A DNA stretch of 64,000 bases from Hirudo medicinalis (taxonomy: Eukaryota > Annelida > Clitellata > Hirudinida > Hirudinidae), in contig MPNW01000506.1 of NCBI GenBank assembly GCA_011800805.1, positions 61,866-125,865 of the forward strand, read 5' to 3'. Positions 35,217 to 46,667 of the stretch are shown one piece after another (position 1 is the stretch's first letter; every line of letters begins with the position of its first letter). Both the position numbers and the translations under genes were made by a program. The notes below the pieces were generated by a model. The model was not told where the DNA came from, did not search any database, and worked only from the letters and a program-made list of their open reading frames with translations.

Positions 35217-35813
35217 TCCAAGAAAATAAATTGAACAAAGAGATGATAAAAATCAATTTTTTTTTTAATATCCCAAATATTTGTCTACGTTTCCTCATAA
35301 AATAATGAACTTTTTAATTTTAGATTTTCTGTCATCTTTATTTGAAATACGAATTTATTGACTATAATTAATTTATGTATAAGATTTGTATTTTAATTGT
35401 TTATATTTAAACTCAATAATTGTTTTGTAAAAAAATTTATAATATAATGTAACAATATTAATAATTATTAATTTAATATTGTTTAATAATTAATTTAATA
35501 TCGTTAATATTAATAATATTAATTAATGCAATCACATCTAGAGCTGAAGTAATAACTGAGATTTAATAAGTGAAAGCTTTTTGCTTGAACTTCCAGGTTT
35601 GCACCGATGAGGACGCTTTGTTATGAAGCACAAGAAGCCAAAAAGAAGCCAACAAACCGACGACGTTGAAAAAATAATTTGAAAATAATTCTAAATTAAA
35701 ACCGACGATTTGAAACAATTCAAGAACAAAAAATCCACGATCTACGCACAGGTAGATAAACTAGATGGAAATTACATAAAAAAAAAATAAAAACTGGAGG
35801 AGAATCAGTTTGC

Positions 35814-35945
35814 AATGATGATGATGATGACGATGATGATGATGACGATGATGATGACGACGACGACGATGATGATGATGATGATGACGACGACGACGAC
35901 GACTACGACGGTATTGATGACGATGTTGATGTTGAAGATGATTAC
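35814..35945. repeat. (GAT/GAC)n microsatellite
   Basis: Mixed GATGAT and GACGAC blocks over about 130 bp. Confidence 0.9.
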
Positions 35946-36507
35946 GACCATGATGATACTTGCGGCAGCAACTTCCCAGAAAAACATGACCACGATCAAA
36001 AACGTTAGTAAAAGAAAAAAAATTTAATGAAGGAACAGGATCTTAGATCCCGAGGAGAAGCAGAAGAATTAAATTAAAGATTACGTCCTCTAAATCTTTG
36101 AATTATTCACAATGATGAATCAAATGCACAGGATATTATATTACATTACATTTTGCAAATAAAACATTAATTAATTGGAATTATGCATTTACGTAAATAA
36201 TATTACTATAAATTATAAAAAAAATAAATTTTAACGAAATACCGATAAATTGCACGCGTGTTTATTAAAAATTCACGTAAAATTCTATTAAAATAAATTA
36301 TATTTTAAGCTATAGTATAACAATAATTTTATAAAAATAATATTATGTAATATTAAATATTACTAAATCATAATTTTATAAAAATAATATTAAGAGAATA
36401 TCATTATTTTTCAAACAAATCTTTCCGTCTTCAATCTGCTAACAGGTGTCATCCATTTGATCAACTTATTCTGAGTGACTGAATCTTCAGTCTTCAACCA
36501 ATCAGCC

Positions 36508-36625
36508 ATGTAAATATTAATATTGTAAATACATTGAATTAGGTGTTATTGTTGTAAATACATTGAATTAGATATTATTGTTGTAAATACATTGAATAAA
36601 ATATTATTATTGTAAATACATTATT
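36508..36625. repeat. About 33-bp tandem repeat, four copies
   Basis: The unit (a)ttgtaaatacattgaatta followed by g/atattattg recurs four times with slight decay. Confidence 0.8.
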
Positions 36626-36629
36626 TTAA

Positions 36630-37218
36630 AAAGTTCTCGATTAAATCTAATTCCAATAATGTACCTTGCCTTGATATCCAAAGTAGGATGAAGTCATATG
36701 AAATGGTGAGCAACATGACGCCTGCTAAACTTTCATCAAACAATTTCCACAGAAGACGATGGCACTTGCATTCATAATTTAATTAATAATACTTTTCGTA
36801 TCTTAATAATAATTCCTAACATATTCAATTTTTAAATTTATGTAGCGCCATTTTTAGTGCCTCAAGTTAGAGACAGTCCGACAATCTCCTCGCCTGACAA
36901 ATTCTTTCGCGCAAACGAAGATTGGCTCAAAAGGCAGCACCAAATAAATCCAATTGCTGCCTTCAAAGAGACGTGATAAATGTCATTTGAGATTTTTGCT
37001 TCACAAAATTATTATAATGTCTCCCGCCTTTTTCCTTGTTTCTTTTTCGGTTCCAAAGAGCTGACGACCTTTTCAAAGTGATTGAAAAGCAGCGAAACGA
37101 ATGAATTGCTTTCAGGCGACTCCGAAACTTTCTTTTAAACTCAACTTAAGTCTTTGTTAGGGCGCAATGAAAGGTTAATTCTCTTAACAACGACGATAAC
37201 ATTAACATTAACACCACC

Positions 37219-37249
<31 letters not shown>

Positions 37250-38680
37250 CAATGCAACCGGAACACATTTTTCTAGCGTTGCATGGGTCAAGTTGCCGTG
37301 TTTTTTGTGTTAAAATTAGAACTTAATCGATCGTAAAATCGATTAAATCAATTTGCGAACATCGAGCAGGATTCCTCAAAGTGACAAATGACGTCACTTC
37401 CCATGTACTTCCCCCTTTGATCTTGATTNTTTTTGTGTTAAAATTAGAACTTAATCGATCGTAAAATCGATTAAATCAATTTGCGAACATCGAGCAGGAT
37501 TCCTCAAAGTGACAAATGACGTCACTTCCCATGTACTTCCCCCTTTGATCTTGATTGTGGACATTCCACGTTCTGAGGCATGTCAGTTTGTGCCTGATAA
37601 ATATTTGTGTTTTTCTATGAATGACTTTCATTGATTTGTTTAAAGTTACATTAAATTAGGTAAATATAATAATGCCCTTCGTTGAATGTCTGGAGAATAT
37701 TAACAAATTAAAAAAATACTTTGACGTGAAAATGCTAATAATGCATACAAATTGTTGAATGGATGTTAACATTGATAACTGATAATTGTAAAATTTTATG
37801 AAACTCGGAGCAAGACATTATAAATCAAATTCGTTCAATCTAACTCAGCACTTTGAGAACATCATAAAGAACCACAAATCCACAAAAAGACATCAACGTC
37901 TTGAATTCATCTCGAACATAGTAGCACCTTTGAACACGTTTGAATCAAAATATAATTTAAATTTAAATGTAAATTAAATTTAAATGTAATTTAAATATAA
38001 ATATCATTTAAACATATTGCTGAACTTGCAAGGTTTTTTTGCATCCCTCCTTATTTCGTTCAACCATTAAATTCAATCAAACTCATTCAAATTCAATCAA
38101 ATTCAATCAGACTCAATCAAACTCAAACAAACTCATTCAAATTCAATCAACCCTAATCATCAATCAGAGCTTTCCTGTTCTGAGTTTCGAATGATTATAA
38201 ACAAAAATTCTCCCCTTTTATTGAGCATCAATCCAATCACGACGGAAGAATGTTGGTGCACATTTATTTATTTTATTTACAATCATTCATTTATTATTTC
38301 GATTTTTATAATTGGAAAAAACTGTGCCAAGCATGAATGATGAGGTTTCATGGATATTCAACAGAGGTTTCGAAATCAGTTATTCATAAATATTCAGGAT
38401 ATTTCAGGAAACTAATTATAAATAATAAAATATGAATAAGAATAATAATTATTATTATTATTATTGTCTTTAAAAATGTTAAACATTTAAATGCGATTAA
38501 TTGGTAAGAAACCCCCTCGAAATTGAACTTCGTGAAAAAAATGTTTTCTCAGAATGAAATTCCTCTCGAATCTCCTCAAATTGAACTTCTCGGAATTAAA
38601 ATCTTGGAGCCTCTCAAGGTGTCGACATCTTTTCAATGGAAAAATAACGTTTTCAGGACTTGAAGTGGAAATAAAACCAA
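36630..38680. other. Non-coding stretch with an assembly duplication
   Basis: No gene can be supported. It holds a CAA run (37217-37247), the artefactual duplicate at 37302-37556 and an imperfect ttcaatcaaactca repeat at 38065-38155. Confidence 0.5.
37302..37556. repeat. Exact 127-bp direct duplicate around a single N (assembly artefact)
   Basis: Bases 37302-37428 and 37430-37556 are identical, separated by the N at 37429. It is the same pattern as at 23779-23947. Confidence 0.85.
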
Positions 38681-38684
38681 AAAT

Positions 38685-38925
38685 GAATGAATGGATGGAT
38701 TGATGGATGCATGGATGGATGGATGGATTGATTGATGCAAGGATGGATGGATGGATGGGTGGATGGAGGGAGGGAGGGAGGGATAGATGGATGGGTGAAA
38801 GGATGGATGGATGGATGGATGGAGAGAGGGATGGATGGATGAACGCATGGATGGATGGATAGATGGATAGATGGAGGGAGGGGGAGGGAGGAATGGACGG
38901 ACGAACACATAGATAGATGGATCAT
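38685..38925. repeat. (GGAT)n minisatellite
   Basis: About 240 bp of GGAT tetranucleotides with GGAG and GATA variants. The open minus-strand frames (His-Pro-Ser-Ile repeats) are repeat artefacts. Confidence 0.95.
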
Positions 38926-38959
38926 TACTGAACAACGCAATGGAAACAAACATTTGGTG

Positions 38960-39600
38960 CATGAAAATATGACTTATAATATTAATATTTTCCTAATATC
39001 TTTTATTTATTCATTCATAAAATGATCTTTTTATTATGAATTAAATAAATATTTTTATTTTATTTAAGTTTTTATAACTTATTATTTATGAAAGATATTT
39101 TAATGAGAAACGGTATTTAAATCTTATGAAAGATTCAAATCATTTGTTTCAATCACTTATCTTTCTTGCTTTTTTTTATTATTATTATTAATATTATTAT
39201 TATTATTATTATTATTATTTGTATTATTATTATGGTTATTGTTACTATTATTATAATTATTATTATTATTGAATGAAGGATGATAAATTTATTACAACAA
39301 ATAAATATTTATGAATTAAAAGGACTTAAATGTTTTAATATTTCAAAAATAAAATAAATTAATTTCCAATAAATCTTTTTTTTAAACAATGCAGAAATAT
39401 ATCACAGTTTTAATAAGATCATTGCAGCAATTTAAATTGTACAAGCAAGTTAAACTTAAATGTCCCAAATAATTACTCACTTAAGAGCGCGTGATTTCAT
39501 TAAACACCGCAACTGATGCTAAGAACATTTTTCATTAGTTCTAGTAACTAGGCTTATGAGATATTTAATAATTCGCAATTTGTAAACTAAAAGAAGATAA
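38960..39600. other. AT-rich, no gene
   Basis: ATT microsatellite at 39174-39270. Nothing else seen. Confidence 0.6.
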
Positions 39601-40045
39601 TTGTAACGTAATTATAATATAATTGTAACAGAATTGTAACATGATTGTAATATAATTGTAACATGATTGTAATATAATTTTAATGTAATTGTAACATAAT
39701 TGTAGCGTAATTGTAATGTAATTGTAACGTAACTGTAATATAATTGTAACGTAATCGTAATATAATTGTAACATAATTGTAATATAATTATAACATGATT
39801 GTAATATAATTGTAATGTAATTGTAACATAATTATAATGTAATTGCAACATAATTGTAATGTAATTGTAACATAATTATAATGTAATTGCAACATAATTG
39901 TAATGTAATTGTAACATAATTGTAATGGAATTGTAACATAATTGTAATGTAATTGTAACATAATTATAATGTAATTGCAACATAATTGTAATGTAATTGT
40001 AACATAATTGTAATATAATTGTAACGTAATCGTAACATAATTGTT
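39600..40045. repeat. 11-bp satellite array (AATTGTAAYRT family), about 40 units
   Basis: The unit is 11 bp, alternating mainly attgtaatgta and attgtaacata. A higher-order 44-bp unit containing attataatgta and attgcaacata recurs between 39830 and 39990. Because 11 is not a multiple of 3, each frame cycles through the same peptide words, giving three long but meaningless minus-strand frames. Confidence 0.9.
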
Positions 40046-40557
40046 AAAAAGATTACAAAACCTCAATTAAAACCATGTTTCAAAGTGACTGTCAAAAGTC
40101 GAAAATAAACATTACATGAAAAATGTTTGCAGAAAAGATTTTCAAAGATTCAGAATTTGGAAATCCCCATAAAATGGCTCATAAAACGTATCCCGATGTA
40201 ACATGTCAGGCTGATTTTTGGTAAAAAAAAAATGTTCATTTGCACATGTCAGTTTGTCAGATTGCAATTTTAGAGGTTTTCCAAAAACGCCTTTAATTGG
40301 AGATGTTCTTCATTTCACGTGCTGTTGTTCATCAAAATTATGCCTTCAATTAACTTGTGCAATATTATAACCGTAATGTTTAGGTTAATATTTTATTTGT
40401 ACATTTATTTATATTTAATAATTACAAAATGTTATAGAATTACAAATTATAAATAACCATGGTCATTACCATCCTAGTTATCATTGAAATCATGTGTAAA
40501 TGTAGTTCACTTATATGGCGCCTACATAAGCGTAGCGTCAGAGGCGCTTCTTGTTAA

Positions 40558-40689
40558 CCATTTATATAGCCCTCCTTCCCAAGGGCGCTTGTGGCAGTGC
40601 AGGCTGGGTTTCGAACACATTACGACACATTACGACTGTAGATTACCGCCTCATGCAGGAATGCAACCCATTCGACCAACCTGCACGCC
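40558..40689 (-). mobile_element. tRNA-derived SINE, copy 2
   Basis: On the minus strand it reads GGCGTGCAGGTTGGTCGAAT, then a box B GTTCGAAACCC and CAGCCTGCAC, ending gctatataaatgg. It aligns over its whole length with 2537-2648, with a longer middle and an extra AAGGGCGC-type block before the tail. Open plus-strand frames here are antisense to the SINE. Confidence 0.65.
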
Positions 40690-41795
40690 AATATTGGACA
40701 ATGTCTTCGATGTCCTCAAAACTTGTTACTTGGATTCAAGATAAAAAATTAATGCATATTAATGCATAATCAATAAATATTTTGATCGAAAATAATATTT
40801 GTTTTTGAGATCAATGAGGTTTATGCATGTTTATGTTATTCGAATGCAGAATGCTTGTCTCTGATGACTTCATCATCATCATCATCATCATCATTATCAG
40901 TTGCTCAAGGAATCGTTAAGCGATTATACAACGACATTTTCACATGTCGAGTTATTTCCTCTTAATAATATAAACTCTTGAAAATGTAGCAGAGATAGCG
41001 TGCGGTCTGAGAACTTACTCATTATAGATGATAATTTTTGAGGTTATTCAGTACTCAGAAGCCGTATTGAGTCTTAAAATTAAGCAGAAACTTTAATAAA
41101 GTTATTTATTATTATTTGCACTGAAAAGTCTGAGCTTTACTATTCTTTATTATATATTACACTTACCTGTTATTTTGTTATAGTTTGTCAACACTTGGTT
41201 GCATTTTCATCTTCGTTCCAAAGTGTTATTCTGAGGTTGTGAAATGCCGTCACATTTCATCTTTTCGAACCTTCACGTGAAATCCTCATCTATTTTCAAT
41301 TCAAAATTGAAAATTCAAAATTGAAAATTGTAATTTGAAATGAAAATCTTGATTAGAATTCAGCTTATCGTTCTATAAATAGAGGAGGCTCAGGATTGAC
41401 TTTGTCAGAATTATAAAATAATATTTGATCTTGGTTTTAAATTTTCAACTTCGAAACCTTTACACATGTTGCAATTCATTCTCTAAACAACAAATTGTTG
41501 TGAAATATTTGCAACAAAGTTTAGTTCGTCATGAGATCACCAAAGAAGCACTTACTCAATTCTCTTTACTTCCAATCCTCAATCATCATATCAACTATTA
41601 GTCAATTAGCAATTCTCAATTGTCTAACATGGAAACACTTGAGTGACCTCTGGTATGTCACTGCAATAACCACCATCATACCCCGTTTGCATCTTTCAAA
41701 TTTATCTGTCTTTTGAGACTTTGGGAAAATGTCGTTATTAAATCTCCGTACATTCGTTTGAAATCAACCTCGCCAAGTTGATGACATCAAAGATG

Positions 41796-41844
<49 letters not shown>

Positions 41845-41872
41845 CAACGATAACGATAACGATAACAATAAC

Positions 41873-41903
<31 letters not shown>

Positions 41904-44631
41904 GTTAATTTATAATGAGCCATTTGCTTAGAGTCAGAGATTTGCGAATTTATAAATAAACCTGTTTAAGTAATAAAGTTTGCCATGATTTACTAAAACC
42001 AATTGCACCAGAATGTAATGCGAAGTCGCCTAAATTGTAATTATTTAAATTGTAATTGAAATGTAATTAATTTTCAAATTAAGAACCTCTTCGAAAACTT
42101 CAGAATTTGCAAGAAATTAATCGAAAAATGTCCTTGATTTTAAAGTTTCAATCCGCACGAATTTAAAAGAAAACTCTTGAAAAATCCTCCTCCGTAAAAT
42201 AAGAAAGAAGAAATTAATTAGTGACGAGCTTCATGTTCAATGAAATGTCAGGAAGGAATATTTCAGCTCACATGACCTCGTTGTTCGTCCAAACGCATAG
42301 AAAAATTTTATTTCGAAAGGTTTCTTTGTACGAATTCATTCCGTTCTATACCAAATTTTGTTTTACATTTCACGTCATTCTTACAAAATTTATAATTTTA
42401 AGCCGAATTGAAAGGAATTAATAATTGTTTCAAAATTTCCTCTTTTGTGGAAATAATTTGATGCAACGAATAATAAAATACGAACAAGTTTTAAATTGTC
42501 CACTAATTTGGTTCAAGTTTCAGTTTTTCGAATTCATTTTTGAATCTCATTTTGCTGCTAAAATTTGAAATATTGTCTCTTAAAGCCTCAGGCAATTTGA
42601 AGAAATTTGATTTTCACATTTCACGAAATAACATCGAATTTAAAAGTGAAAGTAATTTGAGTTATTTATTTGGAATGTATTTATTTGCTCCTCGATGCCG
42701 ATGTGCTGAGGAGATTTCTTCCTAAGTTCAAATTGATGAAGGAACAGATCTTAATATGATTCGATTATAAATATTCAGATATCGAAATAATATTGTTAAA
42801 TTATAAATTATTATCTTATTAATGAAATAAACCGGGGCTCCGAAAACTTTGGAAGTTTACTAGTAGATTTATTGAGCAAGTATTCAGTGAATAGAACTGA
42901 ATAATCGAGTTGAGAATTTGTGTGGAACTGTAAGACTTGTTCAATCTGGTGTGGGAATGCTATAAACTTAAGTTGACTCTGCAGAGCTTCATTACAGATG
43001 ATAGAAAATATGACGGTAAAATGTAGCAATATAAATTTTATTACGAAATTTAATTAAAGCTTTCGCTAGGGTTACAACATTAATATTCCAATAACTGTGG
43101 TACTAAGTAATATTGCTATACTTGTAATATAACAATAAATAGTAACAATAATGCACTAATAAACTCAAGTTTGCAATAAAATTATTAATAACAATGCTTA
43201 TATTAAATGCAAAATATTAAATATAAATATATTATATTATATTAATTACGTCATTCATCTTCCATTGAGTTCATTCCGACATAATAAATTATATAATAAA
43301 AATAATTAATTGAACAAAAATGGTTTAAAAAAAAACTTTTAAAGGAGAGAAGAAATTTTCAAGCGAGCTTTTCAATGGGTTTTGAATGAATGAATGACTA
43401 AAGAGGTTTAATGTTTAAAAGCCGAGAAATAGTAATAATTACCATCCTTGGAATATTATATTATAAAATAATATAGCAATAAAATTCGTAAATAATTGAA
43501 ACGGCATTAATTATTTTACTTTAATTAAAATCAGCAGTAATAAAAATTCACAGCTCAATTGAAAGCATTACTAATAAATAATCTGCGATTAGATCAAAAT
43601 TTGAGATAGAAGTTCACATATGATTGAAATTCAGATTTGAAATTCACATGTCATCGGCATCAACAATAATATTTTATATTTTAATATTAAATTAATAATA
43701 ATTTTGCAAATATTCAAATCTTAACATCCATACAAGTAAGTCAAGGAGAAATTGCAGGCAAGAGCCAAATCGCGGGCAGCAACTTCCGTCAGTTCTCATG
43801 GTTTTCCAGGGTTAGGATGGAAGAGTGACTCTGACATCTCTGACTTGGCGAACAAGCAAAGTTATTGTTCGCAACATCAATTATTTATTATGAAATGCAT
43901 AGGTTACTTGAAATGTATTAATTATATAAATTACATAAAATAAATGAATTGCATATTTGAAATATAATACAAAAATTGTACAAATCATATAAATATAACT
44001 GGTTACATTTATCTTAACTGTAAAAACGAACAAATAGAAATAAATTAATTTATAAAATTACGATGCAAAATTTTAAATTATTAAATTGTTCGTGAAAAGA
44101 TCGAAGAAGTTAAGGAAAAATTAAACACTTTCGAATAAGTTAATTAACTTAAAAGTAAAAAACTTCTGAATAGCTTAAATTTTAATTAACTTAAAAGTTG
44201 AACTTTTAAAAAAATCATTTTTGCATACTTGAAGTGCACGTGAGACCATTTTTAATTTTAAAAGTTAAAAAAAGTATTATTAATTTTAATGGAAGATTTT
44301 TCCATCAAATTGATGGGGTTTTCCTGCAAAACATGAAAAACAGTTCTCGTTACCCCAGTTTTCCAAGGTTTAAAAATTCAAGTGTTCTGTACATTTCTGG
44401 ACATTATTTTCAATTTGAATGCTTTTATTCCATTTTAATTCACGAATAATTTATGATTCCGTGAAATCGTTCAATGAACGAATTTGAGTTTTTCATGTTT
44501 TAATTTTACTTAAATTGAATAACAATTTGACCTAACATCAATTTAAGAAATCGAAAAACACGAGAAAATACAACAGAAAAAGCATTTATCTCATTATTTT
44601 ATTGTTAAATATCAACAACAACAACAACAAC

Positions 44632-44692
<61 letters not shown>

Positions 44693-46480
44693 GTGTCCTG
44701 AAAATGTTTTCTTCGAAATGATTTAATAAAGCATGAAGATTTTATGTAACGAGTTTAGACCTAAAAATGTAATCCTAAAAATGTATTTGACAAATTAATT
44801 GGTCCTTGGATGAGAATTATTTTATATTACAGCGGACGAGTCAAAGAAACGTTTTTTTCGTCTTCAATGGCAACTTTTATTCACAAAATTTCTTAAATTA
44901 AAGTATCTCTCAGAAATTAGTAAAAATTACCTTTCGAATTATTGAAACAAAAGAACAATAAAACTTCAAATATTGGTCGGGGGTTAATAACAGATCTGTC
45001 ATGAAACAGATAATCACAAGTCGAAAAAAATTGTTTTTGCTGAATTTCTCAAAAATCTGCGTTTATCGGTTGAATTAAAATAAGAAAAACAAAACAAAAC
45101 AAAAAAATTTGTGTCCAATAATCCTCTGATATCTCCGTTGTCAGGCAAGTGAGGATTACGGACCAGTGCATCGGGATCACTGATGCTTCAATGAGCTCAA
45201 CAATGAGATCATCCTGAACGCATAAGTTTGCCTCGCCGTCGGCATCTTGCCTGGCATTTATTTTACCATCTTTCCGCATATCGCCTGCTGATCTTGAGTT
45301 GTTATTAAAGAAATGTCAGTTACAACTTGGCACAGTAAAGACAGGGCGATGAAATCGTGAATAAATACAAAATTCCAGATTTGTGGGTCGAGATTCTTTG
45401 CGTTACCATGAACAACAACAACAATGTCTCAACTCAGTGAACTCAGATGCTCAGAATAGACATGACATAACCATCAGGAAGCGAATTATCCTCCAGAAAG
45501 TGAAAGAAAAATATCCATCCCTGGCATCCAAAGAACTTTCTGGAAAAGTGGAAAATGAAAACCAGAGATGCTGATGAAATTGGAGGGAAGAAATAAATCC
45601 CAGATGAATGGAAAGAAGGGGATGGTAAGTGGAGATGACGAAGCAGAAGAGAGGGGTTGCTGCTGGCTTTGTACTTATAAATGTCTTGGATGTGACTTGC
45701 TTGACATCGGTATAACAATTCCGTGCAATAATTATTGCTAATATAAGATAATTTTATTATTATAATTTTTAATTGTGTTCACTTTCAAACGATAAATCGA
45801 TTATTCACCGACAGAATATTTTTTATCCATTTTGTAGAAAAGCAAATCTTTAGAAGGTTAGTTGGGAATTTGTAATTAAACTCGATAAATGTTTTATAAG
45901 AAATATCATTTATTTCAACATTGCTAATCAATTTGTTTTATTTTATTCATTTATTTGAATTATTACGTAACTTAAAATGTTTGAAAAACATAAACAAGTC
46001 AAGAATACAATTTGCCGAACGATTGCCTGTCAGATACTACAAAATTATTGGCATTTTAAAGCCTTGATTATTGAACAATCAATATCGTCATCGTCATTAT
46101 CATCATCAAGAATACGGTTATAGTGAAATATATTAATAAGCATAACTATAATACTACAAATAATTTTATGAATATAAAATATATCAGTTTTTTTCACTTT
46201 CAAAGTAAATTTTTAAAATGCTTAAAAATGGATGAATGCGGTCTTTATGTCACCATTTACGATATCGTTAAGCAAAGAGTGAAGTAGACTTTTAGAATTA
46301 ATACGATATTATTATTATTGTTAGTATTTTTATTATTATTATTATTATTCAAGTTATGTGTTATTATGTCATATTTTTGCTATCGTAATTGCAAATGAGA
46401 AAGGTTCAAATTCTAAGCCTCCAAAATGTTACAGATGAAGTCCGAAAAGGTTGATCGCAAATTAACAATTCTGGTTTAAT
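40690..46480. other. Long AT-rich stretch without recognised genes
   Basis: Microsatellites lie at 40872-40897 (ATC), 41795-41903 (AAT with GATAAC block), 44612-44693 (CAA then TAA) and 46308-46350. A 45383-45574 plus frame (Gln run, then basic/Lys-rich) and 43752-43860 (Ser-rich) are mildly GC-richer and could be exons, but neither has a recognisable domain or a clear partner exon. Confidence 0.45.
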
Positions 46481-46492
46481 GATTTGAGAACA

Positions 46493-46667
46493 TGTTGTAA
46501 CTCGCAATTAATCGAATATACCAAGACAGGAATGGACAACCATTTTTTTCACCAAGTATCCACGCTAACTAACACACACAACCGGGGCTAGAACGAACAA
46601 AGGAAAAAGTTGCCGCTCTTAGCTCCTAATTAGCATAGCTAGTTCAGTGCACATGTCACCCACAACA
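46493..46667 (-). mobile_element. 3' LTR of the gypsy element, about 175 bp
   Basis: On the minus strand the LTR would start TGTTGTGGGTGACATG right after a purine tract (AGGAGGGGAGG, 46678-46668) and end GAGTTACAACA at 46493. The ends form the inverted repeat TGTTGT...ACAACA, as expected for LTRs. The matching 5' LTR was not found. Confidence 0.55.

Noticed and set aside
38633..38962. His-Pro-Ser-Ile repeat proteins on the minus strand
   Set aside because: Translation of a GGAT tetranucleotide array.
39600..40045. CRISPR-like or origin-type iteron array
   Set aside because: Units are contiguous without spacers and the genome is eukaryotic.
39565..40066. Three overlapping minus-strand frames with L-Q-L-x-Y-N-Y repeats
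   Set aside because: Product of the 11-bp satellite; each frame cycles through the same words.
40484..40769. Two plus-strand frames that look mildly coding
   Set aside because: They are antisense to SINE copy 2.
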